From Gracilibacillus dipsosauri (GTDB lineage: Bacteria > Bacillota > Bacilli > Bacillales > Amphibacillaceae), in NCBI RefSeq assembly GCF_003176895.1, contig NZ_QGTD01000005.1, positions 62,001-126,000 of the forward strand: a DNA stretch of 64,000 nt. The letters run 5' to 3'. The notes beneath the pieces were generated by a model, which saw only the letters and a list, made by a program, of their open reading frames with translations, had not been told where the DNA came from and searched no databases. Position 1 is the first letter of the stretch. Every line of letters starts with the position of its first letter. The translations under genes were made by a program, and so were the position numbers. This document shows positions 44,001 through 52,199 of this stretch, one piece after another.

Positions 44001-44290
44001 CATTAAAAGCCGGTGGTACAGGTCTAAACTTAACTGGTGCAGATACAGTCATCTTATTTGACCTCTGGTGGAATCCGGCAGTAGAGGAACAAGCAGCAGG
44101 TCGCGCCCATCGCATTGGACAGAAAAATGTGGTCCAAGTCATTCGCTTTATTACAGAGGGAACGATTGAGGAGAAAATCTATCAGCTCCAGCATAAGAAA
44201 CGGGAATTAGTGGAGCAAATTATTCAGCCTGGCGAAACCTTATTATCCAAACTCTCCGAAGACGAATTAAAAGAATTGCTACAATTTTAA
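41081..44290 (+). CDS. ywqA: SWIM-finger SNF2-family helicase (YwqA-like)
   Basis: DNA-dependent ATPase of 1069 residues. The N-terminal SWIM zinc finger (CNCPAFASHETCKHIAAV, about residues 67-87) binds DNA or protein. A long middle region follows, then a SNF2_N domain from about 610: DDMGLGKTLQ (Walker A), DEAQAIKN (Walker B, DEAQ type) and LSGTPIENSLEELWSIF. The C-terminal helicase domain has LKAGGTGLNLTGADTVILFD and AAGRAHRIGQKNVV. It resembles B. subtilis YwqA and RapA-type remodellers. A tandem -10 motif TATAAT stands upstream. The biological role is unknown, possibly in transcription-replication conflicts or repair. Confidence 0.93.
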   Translation: MQHIQMNEQSIRQLTGDRFYHRGLQYYKDGKVYGLSYNPSTNSWRGLVKGAKVYTIRIYFTDNLDIETTCNCPAFASHETCKHIAAVLLAITQDAQSNRRRYAVDRDTRSAPTQDTDLFAKQLLHTFREQKKADGSPQMLQTEFQLILKRANKNTQYALALELKIGDKRPYVIRDIRSFFKAWLMGESYKVNHSFTYFPSQHFFPSYDKELIELLLTCYEQERLFGNSYTLKMEQPRSVYLPPSVSDLFLKKLSNTNHTFKQELNREFSSIEFSEMTEQLEFKIDYLQSNAYSLEMSDLSSYYFLESYRYLIKDHHIYKMNNKQKLILEKLFRIVPLQSKKKQLISPSEMDTFVRNVLPQFEQVGKLEMTERMSKQLNTNPLKGKVWVEEVEGAIRLDIAFQYGETTIYPLKDEIIGEGIVKRDPVREEQLILLLRDSGFIEINQAMFLFQEEAIYQFLHDGLEALEQLATVLVSSQVKNMIIDPSHYTLNSMVDYQPSEGMLDITFDIEGITEEHVTNILQALIEKKRFYRIPNGALLQLESEDFSSFQRLQEQLHLTKKQLQEGQISVPAARSFQIEELLEANKHRFTDAFKKMLTELKNPAQLEFSLPDKLKAEMRDYQITGFQWMKTLSHYHLGGILADDMGLGKTLQTISYLLSEVEMTADRYQALVIAPASLLYNWQKEIEKFAPTLSSAVIIGSKTQRKSLLERNKDTNILITSYPTLRKDQDLYEDSRFDCIILDEAQAIKNHLTLTAKAVRSLQAKQFFALSGTPIENSLEELWSIFYTISPGLFGSKKTFSNLDSSYIARITRPFILRRVKKDVLDELPEKIESVQYSELTKPQKEVYLAYLQRIQQNLDKTIEQGTFDRGKIEILAGITRLRQICCHPSLFLENYQGSSGKLEELLELVKDLKSQGKRALIFSQFSSMLTIIRNALEEAEINCFYLDGSTPSDQRMKMTEAFNEGENGFFLISLKAGGTGLNLTGADTVILFDLWWNPAVEEQAAGRAHRIGQKNVVQVIRFITEGTIEEKIYQLQHKKRELVEQIIQPGETLLSKLSEDELKELLQF

Positions 44291-44294
44291 ACTT

Positions 44295-44367
44295 GAATAT
44301 GGAATTGCTCCCGAAGATTAGATATTTAGTCTAATTTTTGGGGGTAGCTTATATTCGAGGATTTTTT
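44295..44367 (+). terminator. Long nested hairpin after the SNF2 helicase
   Basis: GAATAT/ATATTC, then GCTCCC/GGGGGTAGC, then ATTAGA/TCTAAT form a long stem, followed on the plus strand by GAGGATTTTTTTT. Confidence 0.65.
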
Positions 44368-44406
44368 TTATAATATAATTTGACATAATGAGTTGTTGCA
44401 AGGCAG

Positions 44407-44535
44407 GATAAAAGAATTTATCTTGGTTAAAGTAGGTTTGATTAGTGAGATCACCAAGATAAAAAAATATATCTCGGCTATACCCAGCTTGCTTACTGAG
44501 ATAACCAAGATATAGACTATTTCTAGATTTTATCA
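44407..44535. repeat. Tandem repeat, two and a half copies of a 51-bp unit
   Basis: Units begin GATAAAAGAAT (44407), GATAAAAAAAT (44458) and GATATAGACTA (44509), exactly 51 bp apart. Each holds GAGAT..ACCAAGAT and its near-complement TTATCTTGG, so units can form hairpins. It lies between the SNF2 helicase and minJ with no gene. The unit is unrelated in sequence to the arrays at 10551 and 55943. Confidence 0.85.
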
Positions 44536-44561
44536 AAAGCGTCGACCTATCAGCACACATG

Positions 44562-45722
44562 TTATTCTTTTACAAATAACGCTCCGAGCTCATGGTGCTC
44601 TCCTTCATAAAGGGCAGCCTGCGCAAATCGCACCTCTCCATTAGTGTCTTTAATCGAAAGCTTGCAAAATGCACGATTTGCTTGTACTGCGTGATAAAAC
44701 TGATTTTCTGTTTCTACTTTTTCTCCATTAACCTTCACAATTCGTTCACTTGGCTTCAATCCTAAGGTAACAGCAACCGTTCTTGGTAGGACACCAAGAA
44801 CCATGACCCCTTCTCCCCCAAGCTGAAAAACAGAATCCTGTTCTTGATCATGTAGTCGAAAGCCATATTGGATAATAAACCTTCCAATCATCGAAACTAT
44901 AACGGCAATCAACGAAATGACCGGATAAAAATATCCGGCAATTGCCAACAACACGATGACGCCAGCTAATAGCATGACATTTCTAGCAATCCACCTTGCA
45001 CCCTTTACAGGTAAAATATTGCTCACTGCATGCTCAAAACCAATAATAAACGGGATCAGCATTAAACCATAGGATTCTCCTCCAACATTTAGTACTGGCC
45101 ACCAATCTGCAAAAGGCTCAATTGCACCAGACGGTAACAAACAAAATAAAGGGACAATCGTTGCTTTTTTAATGCGATGTCTACCTAGATTCTTTCCACG
45201 TTTACTTTTCGTAACTTCTGGATAGGTGTCCATTGTTTTCGTTCGGTATAATAAGATACTTTCGATTATAAGTAATGCAGCAATTAAATATGGTATGTAC
45301 ATAAAATCAATATTGCTCAAGTCTTTCCACCAGCTTACAGGTAAGATAGCTTCGCCAAACACGTCTAATAAATAAACCATAATTGTTAGAATTCCTAATG
45401 TATAGCTTGCTGACAAGAAAAAAAATCGTTTAAATAACGATAATACGATCATAATAATCGCCAAAAGATATACAACAGGAATGGTTACAGTAAGTCCAAG
45501 TCCTACTACTAAAATGGATAGAAGCAGTCCACTTATAATGGAGAAGGCCCATGTTCCCTTAGCCTCATGAAAATAAGAAAATACTTTAGTACCAAAAGTA
45601 GCTCTTTCTTTCTTCATTCTAAAATAGCTACTCCACCATAGTAATATTAGAAACCAGTACAAAAATGGCTGTGCAAACATTCTTATAATAGCTAAGCCCA
45701 CTTCTATGATCCATTCCAACAT
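44562..45722 (-). CDS. minJ: Division-site topological protein MinJ (PDZ membrane protein)
   Basis: Membrane protein of 386 residues with about eight hydrophobic segments over residues 1-280 and a C-terminal PDZ domain (about 285-386: GVMVLGVLPRTVAVTLGLKPSERIVKVNGEKV). In B. subtilis MinJ (YvjD) bridges DivIVA and MinD and keeps division from the poles. Its position next to ctpB and ftsEX agrees with the B. subtilis order. The sequence itself shows only the membrane-plus-PDZ architecture; the name rests on synteny and architecture. Confidence 0.85.
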   Translation of the reverse strand: MLEWIIEVGLAIIRMFAQPFLYWFLILLWWSSYFRMKKERATFGTKVFSYFHEAKGTWAFSIISGLLLSILVVGLGLTVTIPVVYLLAIIMIVLSLFKRFFFLSASYTLGILTIMVYLLDVFGEAILPVSWWKDLSNIDFMYIPYLIAALLIIESILLYRTKTMDTYPEVTKSKRGKNLGRHRIKKATIVPLFCLLPSGAIEPFADWWPVLNVGGESYGLMLIPFIIGFEHAVSNILPVKGARWIARNVMLLAGVIVLLAIAGYFYPVISLIAVIVSMIGRFIIQYGFRLHDQEQDSVFQLGGEGVMVLGVLPRTVAVTLGLKPSERIVKVNGEKVETENQFYHAVQANRAFCKLSIKDTNGEVRFAQAALYEGEHHELGALFVKE

Positions 45723-45802
45723 GACCTACCCCTTCCGAACAGCTTGTACTCTCTATTATGATAAAAAAATTAACTTTTGGCTACCCCTAAATTGCATTTA
45801 TC

Positions 45803-45844
45803 AAAAAATTAAAGAAGTGAAGGAAACAATAGTCTCCTTCACTT
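45803..45844 (-). terminator. Terminator of ctpB
   Basis: Minus strand AAGTGAAGGA ... TCCTTCACTT, then CTTTAATTTTTT. Confidence 0.85.
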
Positions 45845-45853
45845 TATATTGGT

Positions 45854-47335
45854 TTATTTTGTGATTATTTCTAGGGCTTTTTCTAACTGTAGATCGTCTT
45901 CCCCATTTCGAATATGTTCCATTAGTTCTGATTGTAAGACTTCAGCTGTATTTTGGTCTACTTGACCTGTTGCTTCTAGATCATTATCTGTCTGGAATGC
46001 CTTCACTGCAGACGCTGTTGATTCATCAAAATAGCCATCATTTCTATCGACTTCATATCCTAACCCATCTAACATAATTTGCAAGTTCTCAATACTTGGA
46101 TCACTTTCGTCAAGACTTAAAGGATCGTCTTCAATTTGAATTGGATTAGCATAGTAATAGTCTGGCATTTTTTGTTCAACCGTTGGTTCCACCCCTTTTT
46201 CATGAATCCAGTTTCCTTCTGGTGATAACCATTTAAAACGAGTTAACTTAATCGTAGAACCATCGCCCATAGGCACTGTTTGCTGAACGGTACCTTTACC
46301 AAAAGAAGTAGTTCCAACAACCTCATAATTTAATGCTTCCTTTAAAGAAACTGCTAATATTTCCGAGGCAGATGCACTACCTTCATTTATTAACGTAACA
46401 ACTGGATAATCTTTTGGTGACTCTAGCTTAGAAAAATACCTTGATTTTTTACCCGTTGGATCTTCAATCTGTAGGTAAGGTGTTTCTTTTGGAACAAACA
46501 TTTTTAAGAGTTCCTCCACTGTTGGAAGTAAGCCACCAGGATTGCCACGAACATCGATAATGAGTCCATCCATTCCTTGTTCCTCTAGCTTAGTTAGTTC
46601 TTTTTTAAAGTCACTAGCTGTGTTCTCTGAAAACGAGGTAAGCTCCAAAATACCAATTAGTTTTCCATCTACCTCTTTTGTATCCACATATACCGTTTCT
46701 AATGGGATAGCATCACGGGTTATTTCTAATTCAATGAGTTCTTCAACTCCAGGTCTCCGAATTTCAAGACTAACCTTAGAGCCCTTCTCTCCTCTAATTT
46801 TGTTCACTGCTTCCTGCAAATCTAAACCTTCTACACTATTTCCATCCACTGTAATAACTTGGTCATTTGGTTTTAATCCGGCTTTTTCTGCAGGAGAATC
46901 TTTTATAGGTGCAACAATGGTAACATTTCCACCGACCATGGAAACCTCTGCGCCGATTCCTTCAAAGGAGGATTCAATTTGTTCATTAAATTGCTCCATG
47001 GTTTCTTGATCCATGTAGGAACTGTAGGGATCCTCTAAGGAACCTAGCATTCCTTGAATCGCACCTTCAATTAGCTGTTTATCTTCCACGTCTTCTACAT
47101 AATTTTCTTTAATGACGGTAAATGCATTCACTACTTTTGACATTTTCCCCATGTTCTCTTGTATGGACTCTTGTTGATCAGCCAATTCTAATAAAAGATC
47201 TTGATCTGAGCTAGCTGCACCATTATCTAGTATTTCAAATTTAGATAGCAATTGAACACCAAAATATGTACCAAACCCTCCAATAAAAATTGCTACCACT
47301 ACAATTAAAGCAAAATATCTTTTCTTTATATTCAT
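45854..47335 (-). CDS. ctpB: Carboxy-terminal processing protease CtpB (S41 family)
   Basis: Secreted or membrane-anchored serine protease of 493 residues with an N-terminal membrane helix (YFALIVVVAIFIGGFGTYFGV). A PDZ domain lies at about 115-205 (PAEKAGLKPNDQVITVDGNSV). The S41 peptidase core has the Ser/Lys dyad in NEGSASASEILA and TSFGKGTVQQTVPM. A C-terminal peptidoglycan-binding domain is at about 410-475 (NLQIMLDGLGYEVDRNDGYF, AVKAFQTDNDLEATG). In B. subtilis CtpB cleaves SpoIVFA during sporulation. It lies between minJ and the LytM hydrolase. Confidence 0.95.
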   Translation of the reverse strand: MNIKKRYFALIVVVAIFIGGFGTYFGVQLLSKFEILDNGAASSDQDLLLELADQQESIQENMGKMSKVVNAFTVIKENYVEDVEDKQLIEGAIQGMLGSLEDPYSSYMDQETMEQFNEQIESSFEGIGAEVSMVGGNVTIVAPIKDSPAEKAGLKPNDQVITVDGNSVEGLDLQEAVNKIRGEKGSKVSLEIRRPGVEELIELEITRDAIPLETVYVDTKEVDGKLIGILELTSFSENTASDFKKELTKLEEQGMDGLIIDVRGNPGGLLPTVEELLKMFVPKETPYLQIEDPTGKKSRYFSKLESPKDYPVVTLINEGSASASEILAVSLKEALNYEVVGTTSFGKGTVQQTVPMGDGSTIKLTRFKWLSPEGNWIHEKGVEPTVEQKMPDYYYANPIQIEDDPLSLDESDPSIENLQIMLDGLGYEVDRNDGYFDESTASAVKAFQTDNDLEATGQVDQNTAEVLQSELMEHIRNGEDDLQLEKALEIITK

Positions 47336-47465
47336 TGTTCCACCCCATACGATACAATTAATTTAATTCCTTGTATTCAAGCTTATAAAAGCCTTTCCTA
47401 TTTTATACTATTATTTCATTTATATTTTTAGTATAAAAATTCTCACATTATATATTATGACCGTT

Positions 47466-47499
47466 TAAAAAAGACATCACAAGTATTTTGTGATGTCTT
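47466..47499 (-). terminator. Terminator of the LytM hydrolase gene
   Basis: Minus strand AAGACATCACA, short loop, TGTGATGTCTT, TTTTT. Confidence 0.88.
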
Positions 47500-47515
47500 A
47501 CTAGTATTTATTTCT

Positions 47516-48907
47516 TTATGGTAGATAATTCGCTGGATTTACTCCCCCATGATAGCTCCATTTTCCAATATGAACTTCAAAGTGTAAGTGACTACCGTAA
47601 GAGTCTCCAGTATTCCCCATCCCGCCAATTTTTTGACCTTGGGAAACATTCTGCCCAGCACTTACACTTATGCTATTTAAGTGTGCATAGACCGTGGTTA
47701 GATCTAAAGCTGTATGATAGATATAAACAACATTTCCATAGCTTGAAGAGTAATTGGCTCTTGTCACTACACCAGATGCTGTGGCATGCACTGGAGTTCC
47801 TACACTATTCGCAATATCTAATCCATAGTGGAAGCCACCACCATTAAAAGAACGGTAACCATATTCTGAAGATCTTCTTCCGGTTGTCGGCCATTGTAAA
47901 CTACCGCTACCACCTGCTGATAGGCCTGATCCTCCAGAAGAAGATGGGCTATTAGAAGATCCGCTACTATTTGATTTTTCCTCAGCTAATTGATTAATCT
48001 TCTGTTGTGCTTCTTTCTTTGCTTTTTCAATGATTGCTGCTTGATTTGCTAAGGTTTCTTGTTGTTCAGCCAAAGACATTTTATGACTATGTAATTCTTG
48101 CTCTTGTTGCTCTAGGTCACTCATTAAATCCTGCTTTGTATCCATCTGTACATTTAAATCTGCCTTAATTTGATCCAGCTCTGCTTTTTGGGTCTCAAGA
48201 TTCGCTCTATCTGCCTCTAATTCCTTTTTATTCGCTTCTAGAGATGCTTTTTCTTGTTCGATTTCTTTCTTGTTTGCTTCTACCTTTTTCTTATTTTCAC
48301 TTAATTTTTTCTTATCAGCTTCTTGATCTTCCATGATTGTTTTATCGGAATCCATGATCTTATTTACCGCTGTGGCACGATTAATAAAATCACCAAAGCT
48401 TTGTGCACCAAAAATGACTTCTAGGTAACTTATATTTCCACCATTTTGTTGAATAGAGCGCAATCTGTTTTTTAAAAGTTTCTCACGCTCTTTTATCTTC
48501 TCTTCTAGTATTTTAATTTCTTCTTCTAATGCTTTTATTTCTTCATTCAAGGTATTGATTTTTTCTTCTGTTTCTTGAATTTCATTTTCTGTTTGTGTAA
48601 TCTTACTAGTTGTTTCAGCAATCTCTTGCTCTTTTGCCACTAATTGTTGTTGAGTAGATGTTAATTCAGAATCAATTTGATTGATTTCAGAGTTAGTCTC
48701 TGCTTGTTTTGCTTGATTTTCCTCTAACTCCTCTTCTGTTTCGCTTACTTTACCTTCTATTTCACTTGATTCACTCTCCACACTTTTTTTATCACTTTCT
48801 AAATCATTGATTTTATCCTTTAATTCATTTACAGATTCAGCTGAAACTGTACTCGAAGCACTAAATATGAATAATATAGCAAAAATCATTGTGAATAGCT
48901 TCTTCAC
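47516..48907 (-). CDS. Secreted coiled-coil murein hydrolase with LytM (M23) domain
   Basis: A 463-residue protein with a signal peptide (MIFAILFIFSASSTVSAES). Long heptad-rich coiled coils follow at about 25-320 (two blocks, split near 160 by LRSIQQNGGNISYLEVIFG), then a Ser/Gly linker. The C-terminal Peptidase_M23 domain has Zn motifs HYGLDIAN and HLHFEVHIG. The architecture is that of PcsB/EnvC/CwlO-type hydrolases that FtsEX opens through contact with the coiled coil. The gene directly follows ftsEX. B. subtilis CwlO ends in NlpC/P60, whereas this protein ends in an M23 domain with its metal residues intact. FtsEX control is an inference from architecture and position. Confidence 0.9.
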   Translation of the reverse strand: MKKLFTMIFAILFIFSASSTVSAESVNELKDKINDLESDKKSVESESSEIEGKVSETEEELEENQAKQAETNSEINQIDSELTSTQQQLVAKEQEIAETTSKITQTENEIQETEEKINTLNEEIKALEEEIKILEEKIKEREKLLKNRLRSIQQNGGNISYLEVIFGAQSFGDFINRATAVNKIMDSDKTIMEDQEADKKKLSENKKKVEANKKEIEQEKASLEANKKELEADRANLETQKAELDQIKADLNVQMDTKQDLMSDLEQQEQELHSHKMSLAEQQETLANQAAIIEKAKKEAQQKINQLAEEKSNSSGSSNSPSSSGGSGLSAGGSGSLQWPTTGRRSSEYGYRSFNGGGFHYGLDIANSVGTPVHATASGVVTRANYSSSYGNVVYIYHTALDLTTVYAHLNSISVSAGQNVSQGQKIGGMGNTGDSYGSHLHFEVHIGKWSYHGGVNPANYLP

Positions 48908-48991
48908 ACCTATTCTCCTCTCTTCTTGTAAAACATTTCTCGTCTTTATATGTAATAATTCGTGTTGTTCTATGTTTCTATGAGGAAAGCG

Positions 48992-49023
48992 ATTCTAAAG
49001 CAAGTTCCTGCTTGCTTTAGAAT
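48992..49023 (-). terminator. Perfect inverted repeat after ftsX
   Basis: A 13-bp perfect stem ATTCTAAAGCAAG and its complement around a 6-nt loop lie between ftsX and the LytM gene. No T run follows, so it may be a processing or stabilising hairpin rather than a full terminator. Confidence 0.5.
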
Positions 49024-49033
49024 GCTAATTAGA

Positions 49034-49927
49034 CTAAACTTTTAGGAATTTTCGTACACTCATCAAGCTTCCCCAAACACCAATGGAGACTCCAATAGCG
49101 ATAATTAGTCCTGCCACTTGAAAAGCAAATGGATTAAATGGAAGTATTTTTACAAAATTAAATTGCTGCAATAGCACTAGATTACCTGATAGATAGTAAT
49201 ATCCTATCATGATGATAGCTATTGGAATAATACTTCCTAGTAGACCTAGAATCATTCCTTCCACAAAAAATGGCCAGCGAATAAACCCATTCGTTGCACC
49301 TACTAGTTTCATAATCCCAATCTCTTTTTTCCTTGCTAAGATTGTAATCTTAATAGTATTGGAGATTAGGAAAATAGCTGTAAAGACTAATGCTGCAATT
49401 AATACAAGACCAATATTTCTTGCATATTGATTAAATGTGAACAATTTCTCCACATAGTCTTGTCCATAGTTAACCTCATACACGCCATTCAATTCTTCTA
49501 TTTGACTTGCAACCTTTTCCGTATCTGTAGGATCTGTTGCTTTAACGATAAATACATCATTCAAAGGGTTATCTTGTTCATACAAGCTCCATGCCTGACC
49601 TTGTTCCCCCATGCTCTCAATCAGATTATCGAGTTCCTCTTCCTTTGTCGAAAATTCTACTGTTTCTACTTCCTCAATGCTTTTAATATTCTCTTCTAGT
49701 TGATCTACCTCTGTTTGTTCTACTGTCCTGTCAATTAGTGTTTTAATTTGTACATCATCTTCCAATGCTCCAGCTATGTGATTCAAATTTAACATCACAA
49801 CTAAAAATACGCCTACGAGAATCAAAGTTGTCGTCACTGCGCCTACTGATGCTATTGTCATCCAACCATTTCTAACTGTATTTTTCGCGCCTTCTTTTAG
49901 GTGTCTTTTTAGTGTATTAAATTTCAT
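49034..49927 (-). CDS. ftsX: Cell-division ABC transporter permease FtsX
   Basis: Membrane subunit of the FtsEX complex, 297 residues from the ATG at 49927 (MKFNTLKRHLKEG). GAGGTG lies 9 bp upstream, inside ftsE; earlier in-frame ATGs give a non-conserved extension. The layout is one membrane helix (VGAVTTTLILVGVFLVVMLNL), an extracellular domain of about 130 residues that engages hydrolases, and three C-terminal helices. It overlaps ftsE by 11 bp. It has no transport role; it couples ATP turnover to hydrolase activation (family knowledge). Confidence 0.96.
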   Translation of the reverse strand: MKFNTLKRHLKEGAKNTVRNGWMTIASVGAVTTTLILVGVFLVVMLNLNHIAGALEDDVQIKTLIDRTVEQTEVDQLEENIKSIEEVETVEFSTKEEELDNLIESMGEQGQAWSLYEQDNPLNDVFIVKATDPTDTEKVASQIEELNGVYEVNYGQDYVEKLFTFNQYARNIGLVLIAALVFTAIFLISNTIKITILARKKEIGIMKLVGATNGFIRWPFFVEGMILGLLGSIIPIAIIMIGYYYLSGNLVLLQQFNFVKILPFNPFAFQVAGLIIAIGVSIGVWGSLMSVRKFLKV

Positions 49928-50603
49928 AGCCATATTCACCTCGATGCTCATCACGGACAATAACGCCGTCTTCCATTGCGATTACACGTTTTTTAATCGT
50001 GTTTACGATCTCTTTACTATGAGTCGCCATGATGATCGTTGTTCCACTTGCATTGATATCTTCTAAGATGTGCATTATTTCCCAGGAAGTATTTGGATCA
50101 AGGTTACCTGTTGGCTCATCTGCAATTAATATACCTGGGTGATTGACTATTGCCCGGGCAATAGCTACCCTTTGCTGCTCTCCACCAGATAATTCATCTG
50201 GTATAAACCTCGCTTTATTTTTCAATCCTACTTGATCTAGCACATTCATCACTTTTTTACGAATGCTCTTTGGATTTTCCTCTATTACTTCTAAAGCAAA
50301 AGCAATATTTTCATAGACTGTTAGCTTTGGTAATAATCGAAAGTCTTGATAGACAACACCAATATTCCGTCGAAAATAAGGTACTTCTTTCCATTTGAGC
50401 TTCGTTACGTCTTGATCATTGACTAGTATTTTACCCTTCGTTGGGATTTCTTCTCTGAACATTAATTTGGTGAAGGTAGATTTCCCTGCACCACTATGCC
50501 CTACTATGTAAACAAATTCACCTTGCTTAATGTTCACACTTATTCCATTTAGTCCGACTACTCCGTTCGGATAAGTCATGTATATATCTTGCATCTCAAT
50601 CAT
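49917..50603 (-). CDS. ftsE: Cell-division ATP-binding protein FtsE
   Basis: ATPase partner of FtsX, 228 residues from the ATG at 50603 (AAGGTGA upstream; the reading 15 codons longer has no RBS). Walker A is GHSGAGKSTFTKLMF, the Q-loop is VVYQDFRLL, the signature is LSGGEQQRVAIARAI, and Walker B is ILIADEPTGNLDP. The sequence PNGVVGLNGISVNIKQGEFVYIVG is typical of FtsE. It is the first gene of ftsE-ftsX, with the LytM gene next. Confidence 0.97.
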   Translation of the reverse strand: MIEMQDIYMTYPNGVVGLNGISVNIKQGEFVYIVGHSGAGKSTFTKLMFREEIPTKGKILVNDQDVTKLKWKEVPYFRRNIGVVYQDFRLLPKLTVYENIAFALEVIEENPKSIRKKVMNVLDQVGLKNKARFIPDELSGGEQQRVAIARAIVNHPGILIADEPTGNLDPNTSWEIMHILEDINASGTTIIMATHSKEIVNTIKKRVIAMEDGVIVRDEHRGEYGYEI

Positions 50604-51028
50604 ATATAAAATCACCTTTTTATTAATTTTAGTCATATTTCGCAGCATTTACCCAAAATATGATACATTCAAACCTCACAGTTGCAATTATAACATTTTT
50701 CGCGCAGAAATTCGGCTAAATTTTTATTACATTTGTGTTTCGTTTGATAGTTCTTTTTACCCAAAATAACAATAATAGTAATAAAGAACCATGAACTTAT
50801 GTTCTTTTTAGGATAAATTCCCAATAAAATTAGAGCTTCATTGTATTTCATTAAATAATTACAATACTTTGCAATATGGAGAATATTTTCCCAGTCATTA
50901 TATATGTATAAAGAACTAGTTTCAATTACCTGCTTTTAGGCCATATGTAAAGATTACCATTATGGAGTTTTTAGAGGAGAACCTCCTTCATCGCTGTTTA
51001 TTTTCTACAATTTATGTATCTATTCGAC
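50604..51028. other. 425-bp gap between ftsE and prfB
   Basis: AT-rich sequence. Position predicts the ftsE promoter here, but no strong -35/-10 pair stands out. A 60-codon frame on the minus strand (50669-50851) has no RBS or family likeness. The cytochrome gene cccB that B. subtilis has at this place is absent. Confidence 0.55.
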
Positions 51029-51068
51029 AAAAAGCTGCAAGCCCACAAAGGTGGGATTGCAGCTTTTT
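51029..51068 (-). terminator. Terminator of prfB
   Basis: Minus strand AAAAAGCTGCAA, CCCAC/GTGGG inner stem, TTGCAGCTTTTT, directly after the prfB stop. Confidence 0.9.
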
Positions 51069-51075
51069 CTTCCTA

Positions 51076-52180
51076 TTAATTATTCATGACAGATCGCAAA
51101 TAGGCGTCAATAAAGTTATCAATTTCTCCATCCATTACTGCCTGAGTATTACCAGTTTCGTGATCAGTGCGATGATCTTTCACCATTGAGTACGGATGGA
51201 AAACATAAGATCGTATTTGACTTCCCCAGCCTATTTCCTTTTGTTCTCCACGAATTTCATTTAATTCTTGTTGCTGTCTTTCTATTTCAAGTTGGTATAG
51301 TTTTGCTTTTAACATTTTCATTGCTTGATCTCTATTTTTAATCTGAGATCGCTCAGATTGACAGGTTACTACTGTATTTGTTGGTAAATGTGTAATTCGA
51401 ACTGCTGAATCTGTTGTATTTACATGCTGTCCTCCCGCACCACTAGAACGGTACGTATCGATTTTCAAGTCTTCTGTTTTTATATCGATATCAATATCAT
51501 CATCTAATTCTGGCATCACATCACAGGAAACAAAGGAAGTGTGTCGACGGCCTGATGAATCAAATGGCGAAATACGAACAAGTCGATGTACCCCTTTTTC
51601 AGCCTTCAAATAGCCGTAGGCATTATGCCCTTTGATTAATAATGTCACACTTTTCACACCAGCTTCTTCGCCAGGTAAATAATCCAATGTCTCAACTTTA
51701 AAACCTTTTGCCTCTGCCCATCTTGTATACATTCGAAGTAACATACTAGCCCAGTCCTGTGATTCCGTGCCTCCAGCACCTGGATGCAATTCCAAAATGG
51801 CATTATTCTTATCATAGGGTTCACTCAATAATATATATAATTCATATCGATTGAGTGATTCCGTTAAGTTAACGACATCCTTTTCAAGCTCTTGATGTAA
51901 ATCCTCATCCTCTTCTTCTTTTACTAGTTCATAAGAGACTTCTGCATTTTCAAGACTTTCTTCATTTTTATCAAATGTTTGTACAAGTTCTTTTAAACTA
52001 TTTGCTTCATTAATAATCTTTTGTGCTGTATTTTGATCATCCCAAAAGCTTGGGTCTGTCATTATTTCTTCTAATTCAGCGATGCGAGCACGTTTCGTCT
52101 CTAAGTCAAAGAGACCCCCTAAAGTCCGCTATACGTTTAGCCATTTTATCTAGTTCTTGTCTAATTTCTACCAATTCCAT
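51076..52180 (-). CDS. prfB: Peptide chain release factor 2, with programmed +1 frameshift
   Basis: Recognises UAA and UGA stop codons. Translation starts at ATG 52180, runs 24 codons to CTT (52109-52111) and meets TGA (52106-52108) inside AGGGGG-TCT-CTT-TGA-C. This is the classic prfB site: an SD-like AGGGGG three bases before a slippery CTT followed by a UGA. A +1 shift gives GAC and continues, for 367 residues in all. The RF2 parts are [13 protein letters not shown] (the SPF anticodon-like region) and the catalytic GGQ in [14 protein letters not shown]. The gene follows secA in the usual order. Confidence 0.97.
52105..52120 (-). promoter_or_regulatory. prfB +1 frameshift signal
   Basis: Minus strand AGGGGGTCTCTTTGAC. 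RF2 shortage delays termination at UGA and favours the shift, so the site autoregulates prfB (established mechanism). Confidence 0.95.
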
Positions 52181-52199
52181 CTTTCCACCTCATTTATGT

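Noticed and set aside
44318-44560. 80-codon ORF on the minus strand
   Set aside because: It is made of the 51-bp tandem repeat (YLG/DLTNQ-like periodicity) and lacks an RBS.
48992-49023. 13-bp perfect inverted repeat as an operator site
   Set aside because: It lies downstream of ftsX between co-directional genes, so a 3'-end hairpin is the simpler reading.
50669-50851. 60-codon ORF upstream of ftsE
   Set aside because: There is no RBS, composition is AT-driven, and no recognisable domain is present.
52084-52108. prfB read as a gene broken by a stop codon
   Set aside because: The TGA sits in the classic RF2 autoregulatory +1 frameshift site, so the gene is intact.
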